From Sympetrum striolatum (Eukaryota; Arthropoda; Insecta; Odonata; Libellulidae): a stretch of DNA of 64,000 bases. This document shows, in pieces, positions 1-11,715 of the stretch. Position 1 is the first letter of the stretch. Every line of letters begins with the position of its first letter. The notes below the pieces were generated by a model. The model saw only the letters and a list, made by a program, of their open reading frames with translations, had not been told where the DNA came from and did not search any database. Position numbers and translations under genes: made by a program. The stretch covers positions 1,364,001 through 1,428,000 of the forward strand of contig CANPUZ010000061.1 in NCBI GenBank assembly GCA_947579665.1, read 5' to 3'.

Positions 1-538
1 TGTGAAATGAATTAGTGCAAAATGATCAAGACGGTGTTACCCTTTGGATTAATGTTAACAGTTCGTGTGCAACAGGTTTACAGTGGGAGTTAACTCATGG
101 AATATTCGAGTGAAAAGATAGTGTTACCAACGATAGGAGAGAGACAAACTAGTACTTTGTTCTCAATTTTATTATCCACTACTGAATTCAGTGAAGTATC
201 GCCAACGGCATGATGATATGTTATGGAAAATAATGACAGCATCATACTTATTTTCAATTCTGTCCATCTGTCTCTCTTCTCTCGTTGTTGAAAATAACTT
301 ATCACTTGAGTACTCCATATCAGATGTGAGTTTTTAGCATTAAAAGAATATATTTCAGAATTTTGAAAAAAACTGTGAGAGTTGAATGTGTTTCTGCGCC
401 GAATATTTGTGTTATTAACATTGTTTCCTTTGATTCGTGTGAAAAGTGTATAAATATAAAGTGATTGCTACGTATTCTTGTGGATTTACGAAGCATATTT
501 AAGGCATCAAAAAGAGAGGTTCTTAAAGAATTGAGACC

Positions 539-556
539 TTCGACCTTGTGGTCGAA
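539..556. repeat. short perfect hairpin
   Basis: The 7-bp arms TTCGACC (539-545) and GGTCGAA (550-556) are exact reverse complements around a TTGT loop. The structure lies inside a weak plus-strand open frame (465-650). No known motif is matched and it may be a chance palindrome. Confidence 0.5.
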
Positions 557-1340
557 ACGGAATGTGTTAGAAATGCTTTCAAATTCTGCTCTTCTTCCAA
601 AACGGATACAAAGTGTACGTAGGACTCGAGGTGCTTTATTTAACGTGTAAGTAAAGGTTATAAACATCTGTTCTTCTAACATTCTGTTGTCTTTTCAAAT
701 GTCTCTAACATACTACTCTCGATCTGCACTTAGCAGTCCGTCTCCGTTTAATTTTAGGAGGAAGTGTTGTATTTATTCTCAAGCCGAAGCGATTTTAATT
801 CTCCAGAATCATGTAATGAACTCGTTTTTTCTTCATGATTAGCTATTTCTGAATAAATACATTGTTTTCGATCAATTTAAATGTGTTCGAGAAGATATCT
901 TAAAAATTCTTTCTGATATAAATCCACGAAGTGAATTGATGCGCTAAATATATTCTTTCGTTATGGCCGACGAAGAGTAATTAATTATATTGATATTTTT
1001 AAAAATATTATATGATTTTTAGAATCATGGTAAAAAAGTAGAAATATTATAATTTCTAATCTTATAATTAGACAGTAAAAAACTACGATGTTACGAGCAT
1101 TCCGATTGGAGGAAACGACAAAATTAACTCGAATTATAAATAAATACTTTTATTAACGAAAAATAATATTCTAAACAATTTTTAATTAAAATAAAGAAGG
1201 TACTTCATAAAATTGAATACCAATTTAATTATAATTATTATTAATGGAAATGTTTTATTTGAGTTGTGGGGGGGGGACAGTGACGGATTATCGTAATTCG
1301 ACCAATCAGATTTCAGCTCTCTTGTTCAGCCGTTGTCCTG

Positions 1341-2736
1341 ATGGAAATTTCCTCAGTTGTTGCTTGGACCCCGTCTGGTGTGGAAGTTATGTCAATTGTT
1401 TTAAAATTTCCGTTAAAATTTAAGTTTTGTGACTTCCGTTGGATTTGGAAACTGGTAAAAGTAAGTGGCATTTCAAAGCATTTCGATTTCTTTTTGTAAT
1501 AACTAATATTCCTTGAACGAATTTTCCTTTAAAAAAAGAAAGAACGACGTTTGAAGACCTGAAGATGTTCGTGGTCGTCATCGAGGATTTCCTTTTAATG
1601 GTAAGTTGATCGACTAAACCTTATTTGGATATTGATTGTGATCTTGCTCTAAAAAAATAATTGCTTTTTGAACTAAGATTTCCGGCATTTCATTGAAGTT
1701 TTTGTCGCGGAATTTCGTGTGTAGTTTCCGTATTTGTATAATATATAAGGTTCGAGCTACGCTTAAATCCTAACAAACATACAAAATGCACTCGCATAAA
1801 ATTTTGTCTCCACGTATTTTCCTATTAAAATTCGATTAAGTAATCATATTTGAATTTGATTTGATGACTACGTTCTGTCTAAAGTTCTTGAGTGGCTGAA
1901 TGAAGCGAATCAAAGAAAATTCAGTTGAAGCTTAAATGATCAATGGTAATACCCCCCTGATTGCTTAATTTAAGAGAAATAGCGCTAAACGAAAAGTTTG
2001 ACGAATGTGGGACTCGAAAATGGGTTTCATCTACACACTGCTGTTTGCAATATCCGTCTGGCAAAATTATCGGAAAGCAGCATTTGAAAATTGCAGTTAG
2101 CGCTCCATCCTGATTCATACTACATATATTCAATCTCAAATTTTTTATTTCTTATATTTCAATTATCGCTATGCCATGGTTGGGATTTCACGGTGTTCTT
2201 ATCTCCATGCGATCTATATTTGGTTTATTTTACTGTTAAATTCAGCGTTTTACTAATCCTTGAGCCTCTTATTAAAATTTATACTTCATTAATATTGTAT
2301 TGATAAATACGTTTCGTGTTTTATTCCAAAAATGGATCGCCGCTATCTCATTTGAGGAAATAGAATTAATGATGTTTTTCGATATTCATCGCTGTCCCTG
2401 AAAATTTGTTACTTTAATTATCCGATTGTTAGCATTCCACCTGTCCTATGTTTTATATCTAACACCATAGATGGCTCTGAAATAGTGGTTTCATTTAACG
2501 GACATTCTAATTTTAAACTTATTCGTTATGACGTATACCTATTCATGAGCGTTGAGTTCAGTATATGTCTGGATGAAATTAATTGATGTTTTATTAATTT
2601 GGTATTTCTACTTTTCCAGGTTTTAAAAGCTGAATTTTCAATCCTCTCATCGATAGGCTGTACTTCGTTTCGAAAGGGAATGTCCATGAAATGACCTTCG
2701 CGGAAGAAACGTGAGCAACGAAATTTGATAAATTTG
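1341..2736 (+). other. possible small spliced transcript (speculative)
   Basis: Three plus-strand splice-like signals are phase-compatible. An ATG at 1341 opens 40 codons that run straight to a consensus donor GTAAGT at 1461. A second ATG at 1565 opens 12 codons to another GTAAGT at 1601. Both end in phase 0. A pyrimidine-rich acceptor ending in CCAG at 2616-2619 begins a segment that stays open in phase 0 for 24 codons, to a TGA at 2692-2694, and is followed by a GTAAGA donor at 2737. Spliced products would be about 64 or 36 residues and resemble nothing I know. A CCAAT motif lies near 1302. Each signal is expected by chance every few kilobases, so this is a hypothesis about alternative first exons, not a gene call. 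Confidence 0.12.
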
Positions 2737-5700
2737 GTAAGAGCACTTAATACTGTAACTTTTAATTATATTTTATCGAGAATTTTGACTAATTTAATGG
2801 TGGTTGTATATATTATTAAATTCGCCGTTCAAGTGACAGAATGCTTGCTTGAAATAGTTTGGATCCTTTGAAAAGCACTCTGTGTAATTTATTTAATTTA
2901 ATGTGTTTTGCAATATAATCGGTAGTAGTTGTAGCTTAGTCAGTGCATGAAATTCCGATATTACTGTTAGGGATGTGAAATTAAAGGGACACGTTTTAAT
3001 CAAGAAACTCTGCTTTTTTAAGTACGACTTTGCTACGAGGCATTCCAATCCAAAGCGAAATGATGAGGGAGTTCTCACTCGAATGCTCTGCCGCTCTGCA
3101 AAAAATGTGTAATTGAAGTATAGAGCTCGAGTTATTCATGATTATGATAAGCTATTATCTCTTACTTTCTAATGTACATATAGCGATAGTTATTCGATTT
3201 TATAAAATAGGAAATAACTCGAGAAAACATTCCACGTATTTACAGCTAGATTATACGTCAGCTGCTCAAGCAAATATTTCTTCTCAATATTCGTTCTTTA
3301 GCATCAGAATAAAGGAGTAGTTTATTGCATCGCGAGTTAATTTTATTACGAAAACAATAATTTATCCGCTGCCTTCCATTTATTAATCTTAAGTATAAAT
3401 GTAGTTATTCATTGATGCTGATTGCAATTTTTCAAACGAGAGCTGGACATAACTCGGATGGTTTCCATAATTCCATATTTATTAATTCTTTATCATAATT
3501 CGGATGGTTTTTCATTGCCGGAAGTTGCAATATTAGATTTTTAAGTATCGAAATACGTTTTGAAGTAAAATTATGTCTTTTAGCAATATGGTTCCCTACA
3601 TCTCGACCGGCCATCAGCGGACACTTACTAACAGTGTATGTGTAACTCGTCCTCGTTATAATTTAATCAGATTAAACTTTTAATGTACTTTTTTTCAATT
3701 ATCAGAAGCCCTGTTGAAATTTGTTGCTGGCATTTACCTCACCCTTATAAAATTAGGCTTTTTTTACATAAGCATAGATATTATATCACTTTCCGTAGAT
3801 AAATAGTCTATCGCATTTTTTCTGTGAACTTAAACTCGTTTTAAAGAATATTATTCATACTCTACGTAAGCCTTTTAGATAGAACTAGACCATGTGATAC
3901 GATCAATTAAAGGTGTTCGCGAGCCATATAATTTGTTGATATTTGCAAATATCGTTCCGAAACTCACATCTGCTTCGACATGTTAGTTGAAGAATAGCCG
4001 AAGTTTGAGAAAGGAACGTTAGCCGAAGTGAAACAGATGTCAATCGATTTTGTCTGTGAAAGTGATTTTCATGGGCTAAGATGGGGTTCAGTCCTCAAGC
4101 CGCTCTTTCCAAAATTCAAACACCTCGTTATAGCTACGAATTATTCTAATTATACGTTTTTTTGTACCTATACCGCTAGAATTGATGTTAAAATGGAATC
4201 TCAAACATTTACTTTGTGATTCCAACTTTATCATATCATTCAGTGGACGACGCTGTCGTTCCACATAACTCTTCGAAACTCAAGTGCATATGGTAAAGCA
4301 TGCTCTTCAGTATTAATATATATTCGCTGGCGAAGCAACGATTGGAATGAAATAGAATAATAGAAGAGCCTAGGCAATTTCTTCACCTTTTCAGAGCCTT
4401 TTTTGGTCGTTGAGTTAATTCTCTGCAACTCAATCGTTTATAAAGCTTTCGCTTACGCGTTTCAAAAATTAATCCGGTATCCTGACCTCTCCGTTTCCCT
4501 TCATTCGCTCTTTCGTATTTTGCGGACAATGAGCTGGAATGAAAGTGACCGCTGACATAAGATAAAATAAATTGCGCTCTGTCATGCGTAAGGATATGAA
4601 AAGCCCTTCACATAGAGAAAGATAGATTGATACAGATTTTTATTGGGGATTCATCTCAATTAGAGAGTAATTTCATAATAAAACTATCTCTTAAACTGTA
4701 TTCTTAAATTCTTTCATAGGATATCGTTCTTGAATATTATGAACCTAAACTATAGAACTTCACAATTCTTGGCATCTCTTTCAATTCTTTTTCTTTTCCT
4801 TTCCTACCTACTAGATTTAAATAAGGTGCATTTCTGCATAAGTCACTAATAATCGCATACTTTTTCGCGTTTACTCTTAATATCTATAAAAGTAAAATGT
4901 AACAGCTTTAACTAGCAACAGTCAAAAGCATTCTTCTATGAGGAATATCGACGTAAGTTATTAACCCGAAGTTTAGATAAAATTATACGATGATATTCAT
5001 CGGCAGTCGTTGATATTACGCTATCACTGAACTAGTCATAGTTGAGCACTTCGTTTCGGGAGCCATGATATTTTTCGATTTGGCTTCTTGCTTCGCTTCG
5101 TGAGTCATTAGCTTGAACTTTCGCTTTCCGCCTCGTTCTAAATCTCTGTAAAGAGAAGTGAGAGTTACTTGAATACGTACACAAGGATGTTTTAGCTTTC
5201 CCTTTCCGTTCATTTTTCGGTAAAATTCATTTTAAAAATAGTGAATAATATTTTTTGAAGAGTTTCGTTTATCTCGATGTTTTGCCTCAACGACCTTGGA
5301 TTCTTTCGCTTTGGTTTTCATTTTTCAAGGCGATCTATTACCTGACGAACCAAGGAATTCAAAGTACATTTCATTGTATCACGTAGACTATAGCATAAAC
5401 AAGCATAAGCGTATAAACGTCGAGAAATATCATCCTTATGTACTGAGTTAATATGTTGTTCAAGTTAACTTAATATCACTCGGATGAGCACTGTAAAAGT
5501 AGGAAAATTAATATCTCTAGCCTCTCCTTATCATTCCGTTTTACTTTGAGGGAAATGAAGTTTATAAAGTTTCATCATAACCCAATCCCAATTCGGACCA
5601 ATCAAATACCTTTGAGATTAATTCACTTGAATCAGAACGTCATCCAGATCATCATCGTGCTAATTGAGCTGTTCTTCTATACGAGGACTTTATTTCTTGA

Positions 5701-7130
5701 TTGAGTTGCGTCCCAAGATGTTCCATCGAAGGAAGCATTGATCAAGTACTACATTCAGGGATTCTTTTGCGTAGTTATCCAAAAGTAGATAAAAAGTATA
5801 ATACTTTTGCATGATTTTCTCTTGTAAATATTATTGCTAGCTTTCTATCATGACATTAGTGTCATCTCATCTCATTTCCTTGGAGAGATATTCCACAATA
5901 CAAAAGCAAATGATATAAGAGTTACTGTTTGTATACAATAAGTACTTTCCCCAAACATAATTTTTTTACGTTTTTATTATAATTACATCATTGGATTAGT
6001 TATCCTTATAAAATTATGTTCCGATTCAAATTCGCAGATAGAAATTCACTTTGTCGTGTTTCATTATTGCCAGACTTTCATATGATATAAAACAATACTT
6101 GCATATAATATTTAATTTATTTTTATTCGAGTCTTTTCACGAAAAACATTAGCAGAATGAGATATTTGGCGAAAGTTATTTAACTACGAGTCATAACGTA
6201 ACCCGGGGGAGACGAGAAATCTACGAGGATTATTATCGAGGAGTTAAAATTTAATGTAAATTTTCCAATATCTATTTCATCTAAATTGAATTGTCTTTCA
6301 CTTGATTAAATCTAATTTCGGTGGTGATTATAATTAATGAAACTATGAACGCTAGTGGGTAAATGGGAGTAAATGATAGTTAATTGAACGAACAATCACA
6401 GCACAGTATTAGGTTCAACGGTTATTCTAAATGTTTAAACTTTAGTTACTTCGGAGACGTCACAGAGTGAGAAGTTGCTGCCGGTCTCATTGTCGAGAAA
6501 ACCGTTAAACTTTGAATTGTAGAAGGATAAAAGGTTCGAATCAAAGTGTATTCGATCAGATTTCGAAGTTTACCTGAATTAATGTTTGATTAATTTTATT
6601 ACAGAAGCGTATATTCATTAAATTATTGGATATTTCCTGACGTAAAGAGTTTCGGGGACTTCGTCGGGGCTCTCATTTATTTGGTTATTAAGTTCATCAT
6701 CATGAACAGCTGTAGATTAAGTTCTTATGGTTTATTTTTGCATTCGAGTACAAATAATATTACTTCGTTTCTTATGACAAACAAATTGTACGAGTTAGCA
6801 CTTATGGTTTTTTAACAGTGACATTAACAGTTTAGTCAGCTATTTCTCGCGTCGATGTTATCTTTCTCTTTCTTTAACCTTGAATTACAGTTAATCGAAC
6901 TTCTATGATTCAGATTCCATTTGTCCTTAGTTTTCATGAATCCATCCTCCTGACTTTGGAGTGGAAGTTTTTCTCACAAGAAATCGAATTAGATATCTCA
7001 CAATAATTTATTAATAATAAAAGCAGACGAATAGAAAACCTTACGTAATGTTTTATGAAATTAATTCAGGATTAGCAATGGAAATCAATAGCTGATGTCA
7101 TATCAATTAGGTTTATATTTGAATCTTAAC

Positions 7131-7150
7131 TTTTTTGTTTTTTTTTTTTT
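7131..7150. repeat. poly(T) tract
   Basis: Six T, one G, then thirteen T. It could be a simple tract or the poly(A) tail of a minus-strand retroposed sequence; no retroposon body is recognisable next to it. Confidence 0.6.
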
Positions 7151-7833
7151 CAATTAGTTATCTTTGAAATGCTTTCTTTCTTTATAACTTTCTATCAATA
7201 TTATTTTGATATTTAGCTTGCGTATTATTCTTAAATAATAGGTACATACTGATTCTCTCTAAAACGGTGTATTTTTATCTTCACTCTAGAATCCTAAGTT
7301 TCTATCAGTTACGAATTCTTAATATTTAAATCAACTTCAGTTTAAGATGTTTGCTATCACAGCGTTTTGTCTCTAACTGAAGTACTGGAGTCGAGTTTCG
7401 GATATGACCATTCATAATATATTCTTATGACTTCAGTAAATACTTTCCACTCTTCTTATAACGGAAGTCCTGAAAAATGTTAGAATTTGAATTGATGAAT
7501 AGCTGTAATTTTAAGCGTCTTGCTTATTCATTTACTAATAACACAGGCCTGCGAAATAGGGGTAATTGAAAAATAACAAGACCAAGAAAATGTGTTTCTA
7601 ATGTATTCTGAGGCGCTGATTTCAAAAATAGCCTTTATTTTCTTGTATCACGTAAGGATTTTTTAAGGTTTCAATGTTTATGTTTGTAATATTATTCACT
7701 ATTTAGAAATTGTAGTAACATTAATTTTCAGCTTAATAACAATCTTAAACATTCAGATTTGTTTACATAATACATTATCATTTTGTTGTGATTGCTTTTT
7801 GACAAAAAAAGAAATTTTTAAACGAAAAACAGG

Positions 7834-7863
7834 AAAGTAAAAGTAAAAGTGAAAGTAAAAGTG
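7834..7863. repeat. hexamer microsatellite AAAGTR x5
   Basis: Five consecutive copies of AAAGTA/AAAGTG lie about 107 bp beyond the 3' end of the minus-strand pseudogene. It is a simple sequence repeat with no evident function. Confidence 0.75.
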
Positions 7864-7970
7864 TGTAAAATCCCCTAAAATGCACAAAAAACGGAAAAAC
7901 CTTTGAAAACATACATATAGACTAATGCTTTTACAGACTTAGAGCTTACAGACTTTCATTCACTTTTTAC

Positions 7971-9645
7971 TCATTTACTGCTACTTTTTCCTTTAAAACT
8001 TCTCCTAGCTGTTTGTTTTGTGTATTTACATACGAAATCATCTCTGGTTAACATCCAACAGTAGTCAGCAAGTATATTTTAATTCCATCTTCCTTGGTAT
8101 TTGCGATCCATGTTTTTGACATCTTGATGGAACCTTTCGACTTGTTCTTCGCTCATTGCGCCTAAGTTGTCTGGAAAGAAGTCTAAGTGGGAATGTAGAA
8201 AATGTATTTTTACACTCATGGAACAACCTAACTTCTCTAGCATGTTTTCAACAATCGCCTCAAAATTAGGATCCTTGTGGGTGCCCATGAATTTATTTAT
8301 GACTTCCTTAAATGCAATCCAGACCGCCTTTTCACTCTGTGTCATGCTTCATTCGAACTCTGTATCCTTCATGACCTTTCAGATATCTGCGCCAGTGAAA
8401 ACATCTTCTTTCAGTTTGGCATCCGACAGCGTTGAAAACTTTTTGTAAAGGTACTTAAAACAGTTGCCATCCTTCGGTAGTGCCTTTACAAATTGCTTCA
8501 TCAATCCTAACTTAATTTTGCAAAGGAGGCAACAGCACGTTTTTTGGATATGGTTAAACTGTTTCTGATCACATTTTTGGTCCCAGGTTCAAGAACTTGT
8601 CTTTTTGGCCAATCTTTTCTAACCCATTGTTCAGCTCTGTCACGACTATCCCACTCACGTAGAAAACAAGACACTTAGTGTATCTGCCTTGTTGCCCAGG
8701 AAGCAATGATATAACTTTCATATTGCTACAAACAGTCCAGTCATGGTCTGCATATTTTACTTTTTTGAGAATTAGTAAAAGATTTTCATAACGTTCTTTC
8801 AGATGCACAGAGCCATTTCACAGATTTGCACATATCGCAGCCTTCCGTGATGAAGAGGGACAGCTTTAAGACACCTTTTAGAAGAGTCTATGAGTAGCCT
8901 CCAATCTTTTTTATGATACATGATTTTAAATTGGTCCATCAGTCCTGGAACTTCAGCACAATAAACCAGGTCATCTTCTTCCTCAAAGTTTTTCATTCTT
9001 TTTCGCGGTTCCTGTACCAGTAGAAAGAGACACCTTTGGATAATAATTTTTTTTCCTTCAACCTGGAACCAAACAATTCAGCTGCTTCTTTCGACAGATC
9101 TAGATCTCGAGTCAGATCATTGAGTTCCGACTGAGTGAATGGTTGAGGTGCATTGCTGCTAGAAGGCTGGTACTCGGAATCTGATTCCTGGGTTTCGGCT
9201 GTTTCTGAATCCGAGGACGAAAGTGTCAGTTCTTTTAGAGGAATAGGCACTGGAATGTCAGGTCCATGAGGCACCGGGCGTATGGCCGATGGAATGATTT
9301 CCGAATACGAAATGTTTTTTATATTTTTCTATTGTAACCACGGACTTCGCAGGAACAAAAATAACAATCATCACGCTGGTTCGATGGCTCCCTTCATACC
9401 ATTGGAATTCCAAATTTTAATGCTTCTTTCTTTCCTCCAAACCAAAGTCCCAAATCATGAAGACATTGTAAACACACATTATGGGGTACTCATGATTTGT
9501 CTTGATCTCTTAGTTTGACACCAAAATATGCTAAATATAGTTATTTGACGTGATTCGCAATATTTCTTTGTGCACCTTTGAGCATGTATTCGCCATACAA
9601 ATAGCAAAAGTCGTCAGGTAAATTTACACAGCCCCTTGAAGCTAT
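7971..9645 (-). pseudogene. degenerate intronless copy of a repeated arthropod ORF family (function unknown)
   Basis: Read in minus-strand order, short conserved-looking blocks follow each other in three frames. A YGEYMLKGAQRN block lies near 9.58 kb, then an FGVKLRDQDK block, DDCYFC near 9.36 kb, SAIRPVPHG at 9.28 kb, an acidic Ser/Glu-rich stretch, WYRNREKE, DDLVYC, a DSSKR block, EWDSRDR, GLMKQFVK, KIHFLHSHLDFFP, ERFHQDV, YQGRW and finally LADYCW. From memory this order matches a multi-copy, usually intronless family of roughly 500-600 residues found in many arthropod (and some other invertebrate) genomes and annotated only as uncharacterised. Its biochemical role is not established; its copy number suggests a mobile element. 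In-frame stops lie at 9541-9543, 9490-9492 and 9394-9396 (the last two appear to be Trp codons turned to TGA), and at 8379-8381, 8349-8351 and 8079-8081. Frame changes lie near 9325, 8995, 8850, 8670 and 8540. The apparent start codon is ATA at 9645. The copy ends at a TGA at 7971-7973. It cannot encode a full protein. Confidence 0.8.
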
Positions 9646-10179
9646 GCTATTCGTGTGTTGAACGCGAATTATTGTAATTGAAAATTACAAGAAAACGTGA
9701 TGTGATGGAATATTTTCACTATTTTTTCTGAAATCAGGACATCAAAATACATAAGAGTCAGTTTTTACTTTGCTTGTTTTTTTTTCATCGCAGGCCAGTG
9801 TAATTTTCCATTTCGCTTTAAAATTTTCATTGGATTCAAATAGAGATTTCAAATTAGCAATAACTGAGCAGGCTGTAGTGATTTTGGTAGATATATATCA
9901 GGTTATATATCTCTCTTTGAACAATATTCTCTGTTACTACTTAATTAAATTGGGCTTCTTTCTTTCTCAAGTTCCGAGGAAGTGAATTCCTTATTTTGGA
10001 TGATTTATTTCGGTTTGTGTGGAGTGATTTCCAGAGGGCGTTCAACCAAGAATTATCAAGCGACATCTTGAGATTGCCCCATATAGGTTAGTTATTTTCC
10101 ATGATATTTTCGGAATGTTGAATAAGTAAGCGAGATTACTGATATTTAAAAGACTTTTTGGGACCTGGACCTTCAATGG
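9646..10179. other. non-coding spacer
   Basis: A+T-rich sequence between the pseudogene and the SINE-like fragment. It contains a short T10 run near 9777. No gene, repeat or RNA is recognisable. Confidence 0.5.
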
Positions 10180-10260
10180 AGGGGGGTGAGGACAGTCATG
10201 TGGACAGCGCGTTTTCCTTTGGTAAAAGCGGTCCCTGGTTCGATTCCCAGTTGGAGCCAA
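10180..10260 (+). mobile_element. tRNA-derived SINE-like fragment
   Basis: A perfect polymerase III box B, GGTTCGATTCC, lies at 10237-10247. It is preceded by a CGCGTTTT / AAAAGCG stem with a CCTTTGGT loop resembling an anticodon arm, and followed by a 3' end reading TTGGAGCCA. A box-A-like segment (GACAGTCATGTGG) lies at 10191-10203. Three things argue against a working tRNA: the T arm pairs as CTGG/CCAG around an 8-nt loop, the 5' acceptor strand does not pair with the 3' end, and there is no normal cloverleaf. A tRNA-derived SINE head or a decayed tRNA gene fits best. The body and tail of a SINE are not identified. Confidence 0.45.
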
Positions 10261-10682
10261 TGCGCGAAATAACCTAAGCTGTCGAAGCACTTTCAACGAT
10301 ATTACAAGTACTACAACATCAAGGAGTGGTAATATTACTCGCGTGTTAAGTTATATTATTTTCTCCGGTATTCCTCATCGGTCTGAGACGTTAAAATATC
10401 TATTACTATATCGTAGAAAAGCGAAAAGGATAGCGAATGGAAAATAGAAGAATTTGAGTTTAATTTGAATACAATGTACAATAAGGTATATACTAATATA
10501 TACTAATAAAGTAATGACTTACTAAGTAATGTATACGCTGAAATAGTCATTATACTCAAATAAATGTTTGAGTAAAGTGTCCTACGTCATTATGATCGTT
10601 AATATTACTATAAGAATAGTATTTTTGGATTAAAACAAATTTTTTGTGTTCGAATTACTATTTAATTATGTTTCCTTATTTT
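10261..10682. other. non-coding spacer
   Basis: A+T-rich sequence with a short near-tandem of TACTAATA-like words around 10490-10535. No gene is recognisable. Confidence 0.5.
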
Positions 10683-11136
10683 TACTTTCTCCATATACGT
10701 AGTATAGAGAAAGTATTGTATTCGCAAAAAATTTCGACCTCCATATTTAGACGGAAATAGATATTTTTGGGCCCATAGAGCTCGTTATCGCTATTTTCCC
10801 GAACATGTCTATCTGTCAGTCTGTGGTTAAAAAGTTTGTGTGCGCTCTATCTTAAAAATTAATTATCCGATCATTTTCAAAATTCATATTAAGAATTTTC
10901 CTAACAACATTCCTAACAATGAGTTGATTAGTTTTTGGAGAATATCGCTTAACCCATTCGGATCGGAGGCCGCCCATCGGCGGCCCATTTCTAATATATT
11001 CTCTAATTGTTCAAATTGTTCAATTTTTTTTTCTTTGTTGATATTCACTATAAAGTATATAAATCTACTAGAAAACATAAAAATTAGATTCCGTTTCTGA
11101 CGAAAGTATTAAAATTGGTAGCCGATCTGAATGAAT
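10683..11136 (+). mobile_element. dispersed repeat with palindromic 5' end
   Basis: The segment opens with a compound palindrome: 9-bp arms TACTTTCTC (10683-10691) and GAGAAAGTA (10707-10715) enclose a second pair, TATAC/GTATA. Downstream is a run of short phrases such as CTATCTGTCAGTCTGTGG. From memory this resembles a class of dispersed repeats in arthropod genomes that start with a similar palindrome; I cannot name the family. It runs without a visible break into the 178-bp tandem units from 11137 and may be one composite element with them. There is no coding potential; the open frames at 10840-11100 on both strands are mutual shadows. Confidence 0.4.
10968..10985. repeat. all-G/C hairpin
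   Basis: The 7-bp arms GGCCGCC (10968-10974) and GGCGGCC (10979-10985) are exact reverse complements with a CATC loop. The stem is entirely G/C in an otherwise A+T-rich setting, which makes it structurally conspicuous. Confidence 0.7.
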
Positions 11137-11715
11137 TAACCGGAAGTTACGGTTTATCCGGAACAAAATTTTGATTCTTAAATATCTCTGTAAGAATGCA
11201 AAATAGGTATATACATTAACACACAAAAATTGAAGATAATGAACTTTACTACAACTTTTGTAGAAAAGATTTTTTCGTAACACTGATTGTTTAGGAGTTA
11301 TTCTTCAATAATGGATAACCGGAAGTTGTTGTTAATGAATAAAAGGAAGTTTTTTATACATATCTCTGTCAGAATGCAATCTAGGTATAAACATTTACAC
11401 ACAAATGTTATAGATAATGAATTTTACTACAACTTTTGTATGAAACATGTTTTCGTTAAACTGATTGTTTAAGAGTTATTCCCCAATAATGGTTAACCGG
11501 AAATCATTGTTTATCCAGAACTGTAAGTTTTTCATACATATCACTGTCAAAATGCAATGTAGGTATATAATATTATGAACAAAACATATTGATAATATAT
11601 TTTACTACAACTTTTGTGTGAAACATTGTTTCGTAACACTGATTGTTTAGGAGTAATTCATCAATAATGGTTAACCGGAAATTATTGTTTATCCAGATAT
11701 TGAAGTTTTTCATAC
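11137..11715 (+). repeat. 178-bp tandem repeat, units 1-3 and start of unit 4
   Basis: The word TAACCGGAA recurs with its CCGG at 11140, 11319, 11497 and 11675, so the period is 178-179 bp. Each unit also carries CTACAACTTTTGT, then a CACTGATTGTTTAGGAG-like block, then CAATAATGG. The units are clearly diverged from each other, so the amplification is old. The fourth unit is cut by the gypsy insertion at 11715/11716 and resumes at 14766. No coding function is visible. Confidence 0.8.
11712..11715. other. left target-site duplication (ATAC)
   Basis: ATAC immediately precedes the left LTR and is repeated at 14766-14769 just after the right LTR. Removing the element and one copy gives TTCATACATATCTCGG, which matches the sister tandem unit near 11530-11545. 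This confirms the insertion boundaries. Confidence 0.85.

Larger units (their letters stand above)
1..7970. other. A+T-rich non-coding flank, no recognisable gene
   Basis: I see no ORF here that resembles a known protein on either strand. The longest open frames are about 60 to 120 codons, which is the background expected in A+T-rich DNA. The two at 320-682 (minus) and 465-650 (plus) overlap each other antisense, and the plus one has no ATG at its start. Small features inside are listed separately: a hairpin at 539-556, a G9 run at 1268-1276, splice-like motifs at 1341-2736, a T tract at 7131-7150 and a hexamer repeat at 7834-7863. The stretch could be intergenic or a large intron. Old transposon relics too diverged to recognise by eye may be present. 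Confidence 0.6.

Noticed and set aside
465..650. 61-codon plus-strand frame ending at a GTAAGT donor
   Set aside because: It starts at TTG right after a stop, has no ATG until late, and its phase does not join usefully to the acceptor at 2619.
320..682. 120-codon minus-strand open frame
   Set aside because: No recognisable domain. It overlaps an antisense frame of similar quality and lies in A+T-rich DNA where this length can arise by chance.
1268..1276. G9 run as a G-quadruplex
   Set aside because: A single uninterrupted run without further G tracts nearby does not make an intramolecular quadruplex.
2930..2960. Box-A-like GTAGCTTAGTCAGT suggesting a tRNA
   Set aside because: No box B or acceptor stem follows within tRNA distance.
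6525..6550. Box-B-like GGTTCGAATCA
   Set aside because: No matching box A or cloverleaf upstream; a single box-B-like word is expected by chance.
9282..9518. 78-codon plus-strand frame
   Set aside because: It is antisense to the pseudogene block containing DDCYFC and the Trp-to-stop changes; the minus strand carries the family motifs.
10042..10296. 84-codon minus-strand frame
   Set aside because: It reads through the tRNA-like SINE fragment in antisense; such frames are common artefacts of SINEs.
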